A DNA stretch of 64,000 nt from CAINVV01 sp963663005. Lineage in GTDB: Bacteria; Bacteroidota; Bacteroidia; Bacteroidales; Prolixibacteraceae. Made by a program: the position numbers and the translations under genes. Numbering within the stretch: position 1 is the stretch's first letter; every line of letters begins with the position of its first letter. The DNA is taken from assembly GCA_963663005.2 (NCBI GenBank), contig CAXXHH010000010.1, forward strand, positions 310,001-374,000. Direction: 5' to 3'. The notes beneath the pieces were generated by a model that saw nothing but the letters and a program-made list of their open reading frames with translations, had not been told where the DNA came from and did no database searches. Positions 45,701 to 53,887 of the stretch are shown one piece after another.

Positions 45701-47103
45701 GCTATTATCGGGAGATAGACGATAAGAATAATAATTTGCCCAAAAGTGGCAGAGCTCATCATTCTTTTGGCCGACTCAAATACATTTTCGTCCATCTGCT
45801 CCTGCGATAGGCGCTTGACTCCCGGGTGATGATGTTTACTCAGGAAAATTCGGTGAACAACGCCCTCCACGATGATAACTGCACCGTCGACGATCAGTCC
45901 GAAGTCGATCGCTCCAAGGCTCATCAGGTTACCGGATACGCCGAAAAGGTTCATTAAAGAGATTGCGAACAACATGGCAAGTGGGATCACCGATGCGACA
46001 ATCAATCCGGCACGCATATTTCCCAAAAGCAGGACAAGAATGAAAATTACAATTAATGCTCCTTCAAGCAGATTCCGGGATACGGTACCGATTGCCCTGC
46101 CTACGAGGTCAGAACGATTTAAAAAAGGTTCAATTTTAACTCCCTTGGGCAGTGACTTCTGGATCGTGGCAATACGCTGACTGACATTGTCGTTGACCTC
46201 ATGGGCATTGGCGCCCTTCAGCATCATAACAACTCCGCCAACTGCTTCCGTGGTATCCACAACGAATGCGCCGTAGCGGGTAGCACTTCCAAATTGAACC
46301 GTAGCAATATCCCGGATTAAAATCGGGATGCCTGAAGGATTGGACTTTACAACAATTTTTTCGATGTCGGCTAACGTCTTTACCAAGCCGATTCCCCGGA
46401 TAAAATAGGCATTAGGCTTTTTATCGATGTATGCGCTTCCCGTATTTTCATTGTTTTTCTCAAGAGCCTCGAAAATGTTGGTAAGAGAAAGGTTCATGCC
46501 TCTGAGCCTTTCGGGATTTACGGCGATCTCATACTGCCTGACGAAACCACCGTAGCTGTTAATATCAGCAACACCTGGTGTTCCGAGCATTTCGCGGCGC
46601 ACTACCCAGTCCTGAATGGTACGCAGCTCCATGGGGTTGTACTTCTTCTCCAACCCCTTATCCACGGCAAGTCTGTACTGAAATATTTCACCGAGACCGG
46701 ATGAAATTGGAGCGAGCTCAATTTTGGCAAGTCCGGCCGGAATATCCTCCTCCGCCTCCTTTAACCGCTCGTTTAATTGCTGACGAGCCCAATAAACATC
46801 CACATCGTCTTTAAATACAACCGTAATTACGGATAAGCCTAAACGGGAAATGGAGCGAAGTTCAATGATATCAGGAATATTGGCGACAGCCACTTCGATC
46901 GGTGCAGTGATAAAGCTTTCCACTTCCTGCACTGCAAGCGAAGGCGCCAACGAAATTACAAGCACCTGATTATTTGTGATATCCGGGATGGCATCTATAG
47001 GCAAACGAACCAGCGAATAAGTGCCCCACCCCATCAAAGCAACAATGAACAATCCGACAATGAATTTATTCTTTATCGAAAAATGAATAATACGTTCTAT
47101 CAT
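42712..47103 (-). CDS. CusA/CzcA heavy-metal RND pump fused to a TolC-type outer-membrane domain
   Basis: 1463 residues. Residues 1 to about 1040 are an HME-RND pump: twelve helices, two porter loops and the helix-4 signature DFGLIVDGAVIIVEGVV with two acidic residues. After a short linker (about 1045-1070, RLLPNKNTAAIIGIGIFLTLG), the remaining 390 residues form an OEP/TolC-like region with two long coiled-coil repeats (QMALDSNLSVRANAYSLDAKR; QASQIEIATQVKQVYWQLAYL). The pump exports Cu, Ag, Zn, Co or Cd from periplasm or cytosol; the exact ion is unknown. It is transcribed before the adaptor. Confidence 0.92.
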   Translation of the reverse strand: MIERIIHFSIKNKFIVGLFIVALMGWGTYSLVRLPIDAIPDITNNQVLVISLAPSLAVQEVESFITAPIEVAVANIPDIIELRSISRLGLSVITVVFKDDVDVYWARQQLNERLKEAEEDIPAGLAKIELAPISSGLGEIFQYRLAVDKGLEKKYNPMELRTIQDWVVRREMLGTPGVADINSYGGFVRQYEIAVNPERLRGMNLSLTNIFEALEKNNENTGSAYIDKKPNAYFIRGIGLVKTLADIEKIVVKSNPSGIPILIRDIATVQFGSATRYGAFVVDTTEAVGGVVMMLKGANAHEVNDNVSQRIATIQKSLPKGVKIEPFLNRSDLVGRAIGTVSRNLLEGALIVIFILVLLLGNMRAGLIVASVIPLAMLFAISLMNLFGVSGNLMSLGAIDFGLIVDGAVIIVEGVVHRIFLSKHHHPGVKRLSQEQMDENVFESAKRMMSSATFGQIIILIVYLPIIALVGIEGKMFRPMAQVVAFALLGATILSLTYVPMASALFLSKKTEHKRSFSDRLMDRLHKAFNPVILYALKLKIVVSVSAIVLFISSLFLFSSLGGEFIPQLEEGDLAAGVMTLQGGSLSNTVEMVEKANKILLANFPEIIHTVCKIGAGEIPTDPTPMETGDYIITLKAKSEWTSASTREELVAKMEEALIPLAGVKFEFQQPIQMRFNELLSGSKQDIAVKIFGDDLTILADKAAAVEKIIQQIGGVEDINVEKVTGLAQVQVDYNRDRLAQYGLTVGDANRVLRAAFAGSQAGVVYDGEKRFGLIVRLDKDFRQSLDDVKNLSVTLPNGEQIPFEQVADISIRSGPAQVSRENATRRITVGFNVRGRDVESVINDVTAKIDQQVKLPTGYYVSYGGQFKNLEAAKERLSIAVPVALLLIFVLLFFTFNSVSQTFLIFSAVPMSAIGGVIALWLRDMNFSISAGVGFIALFGVAVLNGIVLIAEFNRLEKEGITDVTERVLKGLQTRLRPVIITAAVASLGFLPMALSNSAGAEVQKPLATVVIGGLITATLLTLVVLPVFYVLFSTKRIRLLPNKNTAAIIGIGIFLTLGTAVLNSARAQRPTHLTLKDAIQMALDSNLSVRANAYSLDAKRALKGASWDIPKISVEGQYGQVNSYTKDNSFSVSQSFASPSVYVNQRKLANANIKDGEFQLKASQIEIATQVKQVYWQLAYLNSKYHLWLYQDSLYSGFRRAAELRAKLGETNRLEMITARSQSLEIKNQLQQISADIGILNRELKTLLNTGQQISLADTTLRRIDFIPTTDSSVLQENPSLGQIRQQVEIVRLEKKLEQSKALPDFTVGYFSQTMQGTQEVNGVPRTFGAGDRFNGIQAGIAFPLWFTPYASKIKAAKIQEKVAQANAGGYAKSLEGKYQSLLDEFEKYRASVEYYEKQAVPEAGLIIDQSVRSYKVGALDYLNYVLSLSRALSIKQGYLDALNDYNQTIIAIEFTTGKIF

Positions 47104-47180
47104 AACGGAAACGAATCAAATTAGTACATAAATCCATCCGTCTGAAAACCAACAGACAGATAACTTAACATCGGGAAGTA

Positions 47181-47492
47181 CTAACCTAATTGAGGGGGTT
47201 GCCAGATGGCAGCAAAATGACAGGAAGTAAAGTGGGGAGAAAAATCAGAATAGCTCTCAATTAAAATTTGAAAGCTGTTAAATGCGATGACAAGATCTTG
47301 CTGAATTTTTGGTGACGAACAGCAGTTGCATGTACAAAAAGGAGAACAGTGATCGATATCCTGATGTTGGCTGCCAGCTGTTTTCGCACAAATAACAGTT
47401 TTCTGTATAGTCGTATCCTCCGGCTTATCCACGCAGGGAATTGCGGTGAGCACCAGAACATAAATTGATAATATAAGTGCGAAGAATTTCAT
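47181..47492 (-). CDS. Small Cys/His-rich exported protein (DUF6660-like)
   Basis: 103 residues. A signal peptide (MKFFALILSIYVLVLTAIPC) precedes HQDIDHCSPFCTCNCCSSP, with five cysteines and two histidines that could hold a soft metal. Similar small proteins are often beside CusA-type pumps in Bacteroidota, which fits the 77-nt spacing to the pump gene here. Likely periplasmic metal binder; the family name is from memory. Confidence 0.72.
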   Translation of the reverse strand: MKFFALILSIYVLVLTAIPCVDKPEDTTIQKTVICAKTAGSQHQDIDHCSPFCTCNCCSSPKIQQDLVIAFNSFQILIESYSDFSPHFTSCHFAAIWQPPQLG

Positions 47493-47610
47493 ACTATTAT
47501 AATTCGCTTTTTAAAGGCAGTATGGAACTCCATGTTGATGAAAATTATTATCATACCCTGGGGCGTAGTGAAGCAACATGTTCGTTTCATAATCGTTATG
47601 CAAATATAAA

Positions 47611-47650
47611 AATGAAAAGTGAAAAATGAAAAGGTGAAAGTGAAAAGTAG
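47611..47650. repeat. GTGAAAAATGAAAAG-type intergenic repeat
   Basis: Contains AATGAAAAGTGAAAAATGAAAAGG and further TGAAAG units. The same words appear inverted at 58841-58876. Downstream CCCTTTTGCACTTAACGC and CTTTTCAT can pair with it to form a loose hairpin. Confidence 0.5.
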
Positions 47651-47694
47651 TACTTTAGTCACTTCTGTTTACCCTTTTGCACTTAACGCTTTTC

Positions 47695-48507
47695 ATGCTA
47701 TCCAACGGCGAACAAAAGATCATCATCTGGATTGATTTCTCTCCCGAAACGGAGGTGGCAATTCTGCATGGTGTGCAGGTGGCTATGATCCTCGGAAAGG
47801 AAGTTTGCCTGCTTTACCATCCCGGTAAGCATAACTATTCGTTGGAGGAGGCGGAGACTGATTTGAAAAGGCTCTCCATACCCATCGCCAAATTAATCGG
47901 TGCTGATAAGGTTCACCACTATATTGAGCTAAAACCGTTGCAGGCAACGCTTACTGAGCTGGCTGAAGAGTTTGATGCATTGCTGCTTGTTGCCCATAAA
48001 AAAAACAGCAAAGAACTCTTGCCGCAACTTCCCAATTCCGGATTTCCATTTTTATTTGTCTCAGACAACCATCCTACAGAAAACAGTTACAGTAAAATTG
48101 CAGTACCGATCGGGTATATGAAAAAAAGCAAGGATCTCGCTCTTTGGAGCAGCTATTTTGGTCGCCACAACCAGGCCAAAATAACGTTGCTAAGATCGAT
48201 GGATGTGTTCGAAGAAGACAAGCGAAGAGTTATGAGCATACTCTTTTCAATAGAGAGATTATTCCGGAATTTCAGCTTTCCGTACGAAATTGTTGAGTGT
48301 CATTCACCCACCTGGAAAATTCAAAAGAAGTCGCTGGAACATGCTTTGAGCTTTCAGAATGGACTGCTAATTATATCCTTTACGTATCATTCAACTTTTA
48401 TTGACAGGCTATTTGGTATTAATGACGCAAACATAATTGAACACTCCGAAGCACTATCTATTATGTGTATCAACTCACAACGTGATCTTTACACCTTCTG
48501 CGGATAA
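47695..48507 (+). CDS. Universal-stress-protein-like protein
   Basis: 270 residues from ATG 47695 (an in-frame TTG at 47677 is less likely). Two USP-like halves: WIDFSPETEVAILHGVQVAMI with FDALLLVAHKKNSKELLP, then SKIAVPIGYMKKSKDLALWSS with ITLLRSMDVFEEDKRR. The ATP-binding G-x2-G-x9-G pattern of ATP-type USPs is not seen. Probably a non-nucleotide-binding tandem USP. Stands alone upstream of nuoA. Confidence 0.7.
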   Translation: MLSNGEQKIIIWIDFSPETEVAILHGVQVAMILGKEVCLLYHPGKHNYSLEEAETDLKRLSIPIAKLIGADKVHHYIELKPLQATLTELAEEFDALLLVAHKKNSKELLPQLPNSGFPFLFVSDNHPTENSYSKIAVPIGYMKKSKDLALWSSYFGRHNQAKITLLRSMDVFEEDKRRVMSILFSIERLFRNFSFPYEIVECHSPTWKIQKKSLEHALSFQNGLLIISFTYHSTFIDRLFGINDANIIEHSEALSIMCINSQRDLYTFCG

Positions 48508-48649
48508 TTTTTAACATAAATATTTCAGAGCAATTCAGCGGAAAAGGTGTAATTGGTTTTATTTCAATTTCTTATATCTATTAATTAAGATATTTGAATA
48601 ACTTTTTAAATAAATATTAACACAGGCATTTCGGTTAATGATTAATTTC

Positions 48650-48657
48650 TATTTTTG
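48650..48657 (+). promoter_or_regulatory. Probable -7 box of the nuo operon
   Basis: TATTTTTG matches TAnnTTTG exactly; the -33 region at the expected distance is only CATT. Predicted start near 48664, giving a leader of about 65 nt before nuoA. Confidence 0.4.
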
Positions 48658-48728
48658 TCGCTGATTATTGAAGTTCCTTATACACTGTTATTTAGAACAA
48701 TTCTTATTAATACCTAAAACAATTCTAT

Positions 48729-49079
48729 ATGGAAAGTAGTGCATTGATACTTTTCTTCATCACAGCCATTACACTGGTAGGTTTGGCCTTGGTGTTTTCC
48801 AGTTATGTACCGCCAACATCGTATAATACCGCTAAGTTTGAGCCTTATGAGTGCGGTATGGAAACGATTGGCGAAACGTGGAATCAGTACACCGTTGGCT
48901 ATTATCTGTTCGCAATTCTCTTCCTGGTTTTTGATGTGGAAACGGTATTTGTTTTCCCTTGGGCGACCGTTATGCGGGAAGTCGGCATGACCGGCTTTGT
49001 TGAGATATTGATTTTCTTCGCCATTTTGGGCTTAGGATTGTTTTACGGGTGGAAAAAACACGCATTGAAATGGGAGTAA
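48729..49079 (+). CDS. nuoA: NADH-quinone oxidoreductase subunit A
   Basis: 116 residues, three membrane helices. Part of the complex I membrane arm at the interface with the peripheral arm. YECGMETIGETWNQY is the conserved loop with the redox-sensitive cysteine. First gene of an eleven-gene operon (nuoABCDHIJKLMN). The stop overlaps the next start. Confidence 0.95.
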   Translation: MESSALILFFITAITLVGLALVFSSYVPPTSYNTAKFEPYECGMETIGETWNQYTVGYYLFAILFLVFDVETVFVFPWATVMREVGMTGFVEILIFFAILGLGLFYGWKKHALKWE

Positions 49080-49621
49080 AAAGTAAAAAAGAGTTCGAAA
49101 AGAACGATTATCCTGTCCTTCAGGAATATGAAGGAGGAAGCATTATCCTAGCCAAATTAGACGATTTACTGAACTGGTCTCGATCCAACTCACTTTGGCC
49201 ACTGACTTTCGGTACACGCTGCTGTGCAATTGAGTTCATGGCTGTCGGCGCTTCAAGGCACGACATGGCCAGGTTTGGTATGGAAGTTGCCCGTGCAACT
49301 CCGCGTCAGGCAGATATGATTATCATTTCCGGAACCATCAATTACAAGATGGCGCCAGTATTGAAAAGACTCTACGATCAAATAGCTGATCCAAAATATG
49401 TTATCGCCATGGGTGCCTGTGCAGTTTCTGGCGGTCCATTCTATTACAATTCCTACGCTGTCGTAAGGGGTGCGGATCACGTGATTCCCGTTGACGTTTA
49501 TGTACCCGGATGCCCGCCCAGACCAGAAGCTTTGTTGTTTGGCATGATGCAATTGCAGAAAAAAATCAGACGGGAGCGCTATTTTTCCAGGAAACAGCAA
49601 AAAAATATTCCCCAACCTTGA
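49070..49621 (+). CDS. nuoB: NADH-quinone oxidoreductase subunit B
   Basis: 183 residues from ATG 49070, which overlaps nuoA by 10 nt; an in-frame GTG at 49049 is the alternative. It carries the N2 [4Fe-4S] cluster next to the quinone site: TRCCAIEF, GACAVSGG and PGCPPRP supply the four cysteines. All ligands are intact. Confidence 0.95.
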   Translation: MGVKSKKEFEKNDYPVLQEYEGGSIILAKLDDLLNWSRSNSLWPLTFGTRCCAIEFMAVGASRHDMARFGMEVARATPRQADMIIISGTINYKMAPVLKRLYDQIADPKYVIAMGACAVSGGPFYYNSYAVVRGADHVIPVDVYVPGCPPRPEALLFGMMQLQKKIRRERYFSRKQQKNIPQP

Positions 49622-49692
49622 GGATTACCGGAAAAATGGAAAAGAAAATCAATCATTCTATAAATCACTTAACAAACTGAACTTTAAGTGAC

Positions 49693-50148
49693 ATGACAAA
49701 CGAAGAACTTCAAGCTTACCTCACCGGTGAGTTTTCCAACGCCGAGGTTAAGCTTGGCAAACAGTATGTTGAAATGGTGGTAAAAGCAGATGATTTGCAT
49801 GAAACATCAGTCAAACTTAAAAATTTGCCTGCCTTATCATTCGATTATCTGATTTGTCTTACCGGAGTAGATTATGCTGAGAAAATGCAGATTGTCTACC
49901 ATCTGGAATCAATCCTCCACAGACATGTCATGGTATTGAAAGCCGACACGGCCGACCGTACTGAACCGACTCTCGATACTGTTAGCGATGTTTGGCAAAC
50001 AGCCAAATATCACGAACGTGAAGTATATGATTTGTTGGGAGTTAAATTCAACAATCATACGGATATGCGTCGTCTGTTCCTGGATGATAGCTGGGGATTT
50101 CCGCTTAGAAAAGATTATAAAGACGAAGTAAGAATAGTAGAACGATAG
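49693..50148 (+). CDS. nuoC: NADH-quinone oxidoreductase subunit C
   Basis: 151 residues, the short form not fused to NuoD. The 30-kDa-subunit signature HEREVYDLLGVKFNNHTDMRR is present, followed by the usual LRKDY end. Peripheral-arm subunit that helps place NuoD. It follows nuoB by 71 nt, the largest gap in the first part of the operon. Confidence 0.95.
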   Translation: MTNEELQAYLTGEFSNAEVKLGKQYVEMVVKADDLHETSVKLKNLPALSFDYLICLTGVDYAEKMQIVYHLESILHRHVMVLKADTADRTEPTLDTVSDVWQTAKYHEREVYDLLGVKFNNHTDMRRLFLDDSWGFPLRKDYKDEVRIVER

Positions 50149-50152
50149 CCTT

Positions 50153-51286
50153 ATGTCTGAAACCAAAGAGATTATCATTAGCTCGGATAAGATCCACACC
50201 GATCAATATCTGGTTAACATGGGTCCGCAACACCCTTCTACACACGGGGTGCTCCGGCTGCTGGTTCGTTTGGAGGGTGAAATAGTGCATCACATTCAGC
50301 CACATGTCGGTTATATCCACAGTGGTATTGAAAAAATGTGTGAAGCTATCTCCTATCCTCAGATCATTCACCTGACAGACCGGATGGATTACCTTTCCGC
50401 ACACATGAACAACGAAGCGGTAGCGCTTTGCGTGGAAAATGCCCTTCAGGTTGAAGTTCCTGAGCGTGTCAAATACATCCGCACAATTATGGATGAGCTG
50501 ACCCGTCTTGCCTCTCACCAATTGTGGTGGTGCGTAATGGGAATGGACCTCGGTGCATTGACTACCTTCTTCTACGGACTTCGTGACCGTGAGCATATTC
50601 TCGACATTTTCGAGGAAACCTGCGGAGCCAGAATGACTATGAATTACAATCTGCCGGGCGGACTGATGTTTGATATTCATCCAAATTTTCAGAACAGGGT
50701 GAAAGCATTTATCAAAGAGTTCAGAAAAAAACTTCCCGAATACGATGAGCTGCTTACCGGCAACGTTATTTTCCAGGAAAGAACCAATGATATTGGATAT
50801 CTCTCCAAAGAAGATGCGATTGCATGGGGTGTTACCGGTCCTTCCGGACGTGCTTCAGGGTTCTCCTGTGACGTGCGGAAGCATAATCCATACAGCGCCT
50901 ATCCATTGGTTCAGTTCGAGGAAAAAATGGATACAAGAGGCGACACATTTACACGCTATCGCTTGAGAATGGAGGAGATGCACGAATCACTTCACATCAT
51001 TGAACAGCTGATAGACAACATCCCTGAAGGTGATTATGCGGTTAAAATGAAAGGCGTGCTCAAACTTCCCGAGGGTGAATTTTACCAACGGGTTGAAAGT
51101 GCAAGAGGTGAATTTGGGGTCTACATCGTCAGCGATGGTAAGAAAAATCCATACCGGGTGAAATTCCGGTCGCCAGGATTCTCCAATCTTTTCGCGCTGA
51201 ACAAGATGGCAGCCGGTCACAAAATTGCCGACCTGGTTGCAATCATGTCGACCCTTGACCTCGTTATCCCTGACATTGACAGGTAA
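50153..51286 (+). CDS. nuoD: NADH-quinone oxidoreductase subunit D
   Basis: 377 residues. The 49-kDa quinone-binding subunit: GPQHPSTHGVLR at the N-terminus forms the quinone pocket with conserved histidines, and the C-terminal SLDLVIPDIDR-type end is present. It shares ancestry with the large subunit of [NiFe] hydrogenases but lacks the nickel cysteines. Starts 4 nt after nuoC. Confidence 0.96.
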   Translation: MSETKEIIISSDKIHTDQYLVNMGPQHPSTHGVLRLLVRLEGEIVHHIQPHVGYIHSGIEKMCEAISYPQIIHLTDRMDYLSAHMNNEAVALCVENALQVEVPERVKYIRTIMDELTRLASHQLWWCVMGMDLGALTTFFYGLRDREHILDIFEETCGARMTMNYNLPGGLMFDIHPNFQNRVKAFIKEFRKKLPEYDELLTGNVIFQERTNDIGYLSKEDAIAWGVTGPSGRASGFSCDVRKHNPYSAYPLVQFEEKMDTRGDTFTRYRLRMEEMHESLHIIEQLIDNIPEGDYAVKMKGVLKLPEGEFYQRVESARGEFGVYIVSDGKKNPYRVKFRSPGFSNLFALNKMAAGHKIADLVAIMSTLDLVIPDIDR

Positions 51287-51372
51287 GAAAAATTGACGAT
51301 TGGGAAACATAGATAGTTTGTTCTTTTTCAAGGTTAAACTCGATTTTAGACATATCGAAAATTATAAATAGA

Positions 51373-52461
51373 ATGGGATTCAATATTTACGACTTTTCAG
51401 GAATGACCCACAACATGCATGTGTGGTTTTTGGAGCGTATGTCTCCGATGACTACCACCATTGTTGAATGGACCATCATCGGGGTCTGTTATTTGCTTTT
51501 TATCGCACTCTTCGGTTTGTTTCTGGTGTATGCTGAACGTAAAGTCTGTGCAGCATTTCAGCAACGCTTAGGACCTATGCGGGTTGGCTACTGGGGTTTA
51601 CTCCAGACTATCGCCGACTTCATCAAGCTATTGATGAAAGAGTTGATCATGCCAAAGACGGCCGACAGGTTTCTATACAATCTGGCGCCGTTTATCATTA
51701 TGATCGCAACATTCATGGCGATGGCTGTTCTGCCCTTTGCGAAAGGACTGCAATCACTCGATTTTGACATCGGCATCTTTTATGTAACTGCCGTTTCTTC
51801 AATTGGTGTGATTGGAATTTTGATCGCTGGATGGTCGTCCAATAACAAATATTCACTTATCGGTGCAATGCGTAGCGGTGCTCAGATCCTCAGTTATGAG
51901 TTGTCTGTATCCCTTTCGCTGGTTACCATGATCATCTTTGCCGGATCAATGCAGCTTTCAGTGATCGTTGAAGGTCAGCGCGACGCATGGTTTTTGTTCA
52001 AGGGTCACGTTCCTGCCCTTATCGCATTTGTCATCTTCCTCATTGCCGGAACCGCAGAAACAAACCGCGGTCCGTTCGACCTTGCCGAGGCGGAGTCTGA
52101 ATTAACTGCCGGTTTCCATACAGAATATTCCGGTATCAAATTTGCCTTTTTCTTCTTAGCCGAATATATCAATATGTTCATCGTAGCTGCTATGGCCACC
52201 ACGGTTTTCCTTGGAGGCTGGATGCCGCTTCATTTTGGTTCTCTGGAATCATTTAACCACGTGATGGATTTTATTCCGCCGCTGGTATGGTTCTTTATGA
52301 AAGTAGGAGGAGTTATCTTTCTGATTATGTGGTTTAAATGGACTTTCCCCCGTTTAAGGGTCGACCAAATCCTTACGCTCGAGTGGAAGTATCTTTTGCC
52401 AATTAATTTGGTTAATATTCTCTTGATGAGCTTAATCGTATTAACCAAATTTCATCTGTAA
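51373..52461 (+). CDS. nuoH: NADH-quinone oxidoreductase subunit H
   Basis: 362 residues, eight membrane helices. AERKVCAAFQQRLGPMRVG and the acidic loop ETNRGPFDLAEAESELTAGFHTEYSG are the family signatures. It connects the quinone chamber to the membrane arm. Spaced 86 nt from nuoD. Confidence 0.96.
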   Translation: MGFNIYDFSGMTHNMHVWFLERMSPMTTTIVEWTIIGVCYLLFIALFGLFLVYAERKVCAAFQQRLGPMRVGYWGLLQTIADFIKLLMKELIMPKTADRFLYNLAPFIIMIATFMAMAVLPFAKGLQSLDFDIGIFYVTAVSSIGVIGILIAGWSSNNKYSLIGAMRSGAQILSYELSVSLSLVTMIIFAGSMQLSVIVEGQRDAWFLFKGHVPALIAFVIFLIAGTAETNRGPFDLAEAESELTAGFHTEYSGIKFAFFFLAEYINMFIVAAMATTVFLGGWMPLHFGSLESFNHVMDFIPPLVWFFMKVGGVIFLIMWFKWTFPRLRVDQILTLEWKYLLPINLVNILLMSLIVLTKFHL

Positions 52462-52472
52462 ATTATAGCTAT

Positions 52473-52955
52473 ATGAACGCGCTATTTCAATATATCAGTG
52501 AAATTTTCAAAGGAGTAGGAACGCTTCTGACTGGAATGAAAATTACCGGTAAGTATGTTTTTACCCCCTGGAAGAATGTCACACAACAATATCCCGAAAA
52601 TAGGGAAACGCTGAAGATGTTTGATCGTTTTCGTGGCGAAGTGATCATGCCGCACAGTGAGAACAACGAACATTTGTGCACGGGTTGCGGTATTTGTGAA
52701 CTCAACTGCCCGAATGGCTCAATTGAAATCATCAGCAAGATGGAAATGACTGAAGAAGGCAAAAAGAAAAGAGCCATCGACCAGCATATCTACCACCTTG
52801 GAATGTGCACGATGTGTAATCTGTGTGTGAAAGCCTGTCCGACGGGAGCTATCATTATGGGTCAGAATTTTGAGCATGCTGTTTGGGATCGCTCGAAACT
52901 CACGAAGGTGTTAAATCAGCCCGGATCCAAGATTGCGCAAGGAGTTAAAGAGTAA
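52473..52955 (+). CDS. nuoI: NADH-quinone oxidoreductase subunit I
   Basis: 160 residues. Two [4Fe-4S] cluster motifs, CTGCGICELNCPNG and CTMCNLCVKACPTG, carry the N6a and N6b clusters between the electron input and NuoB. The rest of the sequence is a short membrane-anchoring N-terminus. With nuoEFG missing, NuoI is the likely docking end for the electron donor. Confidence 0.95.
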   Translation: MNALFQYISEIFKGVGTLLTGMKITGKYVFTPWKNVTQQYPENRETLKMFDRFRGEVIMPHSENNEHLCTGCGICELNCPNGSIEIISKMEMTEEGKKKRAIDQHIYHLGMCTMCNLCVKACPTGAIIMGQNFEHAVWDRSKLTKVLNQPGSKIAQGVKE

Positions 52956-52979
52956 TAAACTGCACTAAAAATATACGTT

Positions 52980-53543
52980 ATGACGCTCAGTGATATCATG
53001 TTCTACCTGTTTGCCGGTTCAATTCTGACATTTTCTGTCTTAACCGTCACCAGTCGCAGAATCCTCAGATCAGCGGTTTATTTGCTTTTCGTGCTGGTCT
53101 CAACGGCCGGAATCTATTTCATGCTGAATTACAATTTCCTCGCGGCCGTTCAGTTAACGGTTTACGCCGGGGGTATTATCGTACTGATCATCTTCTCGAT
53201 CTTATTGACCAGCCACGTTAGCGAGAAAGCTGTTATTGCGCCATTGAGGCAGCAGATTTTTTCTGCCCTTGCAGTTGCCGCGGGCGCTGCATTGACTTTA
53301 ATGACCATCTTTAAATTTGCTTTTGTACCGACAACTGCTCAGGCGATCGATTCGACTGTCACAAATGTTGGACGCGCACTGGTTTCTTATGGAAGAGACG
53401 GATACGCACTTCCTTTCGAAGTAATCTCGATTCTTTTGCTAGCCGCCATGGTTGGAGCTATCGTACTTGCAAAAAAGGAGAAGAACCTTGCCGGTTCAAG
53501 CCTTCCAACCAACACTAATCCTGATAATTCTTCAAAATCATGA
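52980..53543 (+). CDS. nuoJ: NADH-quinone oxidoreductase subunit J
   Basis: 187 residues, five membrane helices. The helix TVYAGGIIVLIIFSILL matches the conserved NuoJ helix 3. The tail is short and polar (SSLPTNTNPDNSS). Overlaps nuoK by 4 nt. Confidence 0.94.
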   Translation: MTLSDIMFYLFAGSILTFSVLTVTSRRILRSAVYLLFVLVSTAGIYFMLNYNFLAAVQLTVYAGGIIVLIIFSILLTSHVSEKAVIAPLRQQIFSALAVAAGAALTLMTIFKFAFVPTTAQAIDSTVTNVGRALVSYGRDGYALPFEVISILLLAAMVGAIVLAKKEKNLAGSSLPTNTNPDNSSKS

Positions 53544-53857
53544 TAAATAATATTCCACTTAACGCATTTCTTGTTATCAGTACACTGATGTTCTTTATTG
53601 GCATCTATGGCTTCCTGACTAGAAGGAATCTGATTACCATGTTGATGTCAATAGAATTGATACTCAATTCGGTCAATATTAATTTCGTCGTGTTTAACAG
53701 GTTTCTGTACCCGAATCAGCTTCACGGTCATTTTTTCAGTCTGATCGTTATTGCCGTTGCCGCGTCGGAAGCCGCCGTTGCTATTGCGATTATTATCAAC
53801 ATCTACCGGAACTTTAAGTCGATCGATGTTGACAATCTTGACCAAATGAAATTTTAA
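53540..53857 (+). CDS. nuoK: NADH-quinone oxidoreductase subunit K
   Basis: 105 residues, three helices. The conserved glutamates of NuoK lie in MLMSIELILNSVN and AASEAAVAIAI; both are intact and take part in proton pumping. Overlaps nuoJ by 4 nt, so the two are translationally coupled. Confidence 0.95.
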   Translation: MINNIPLNAFLVISTLMFFIGIYGFLTRRNLITMLMSIELILNSVNINFVVFNRFLYPNQLHGHFFSLIVIAVAASEAAVAIAIIINIYRNFKSIDVDNLDQMKF

Positions 53858-53887
53858 CTCCTAACTGTTTAGATAAATTATATTCTC

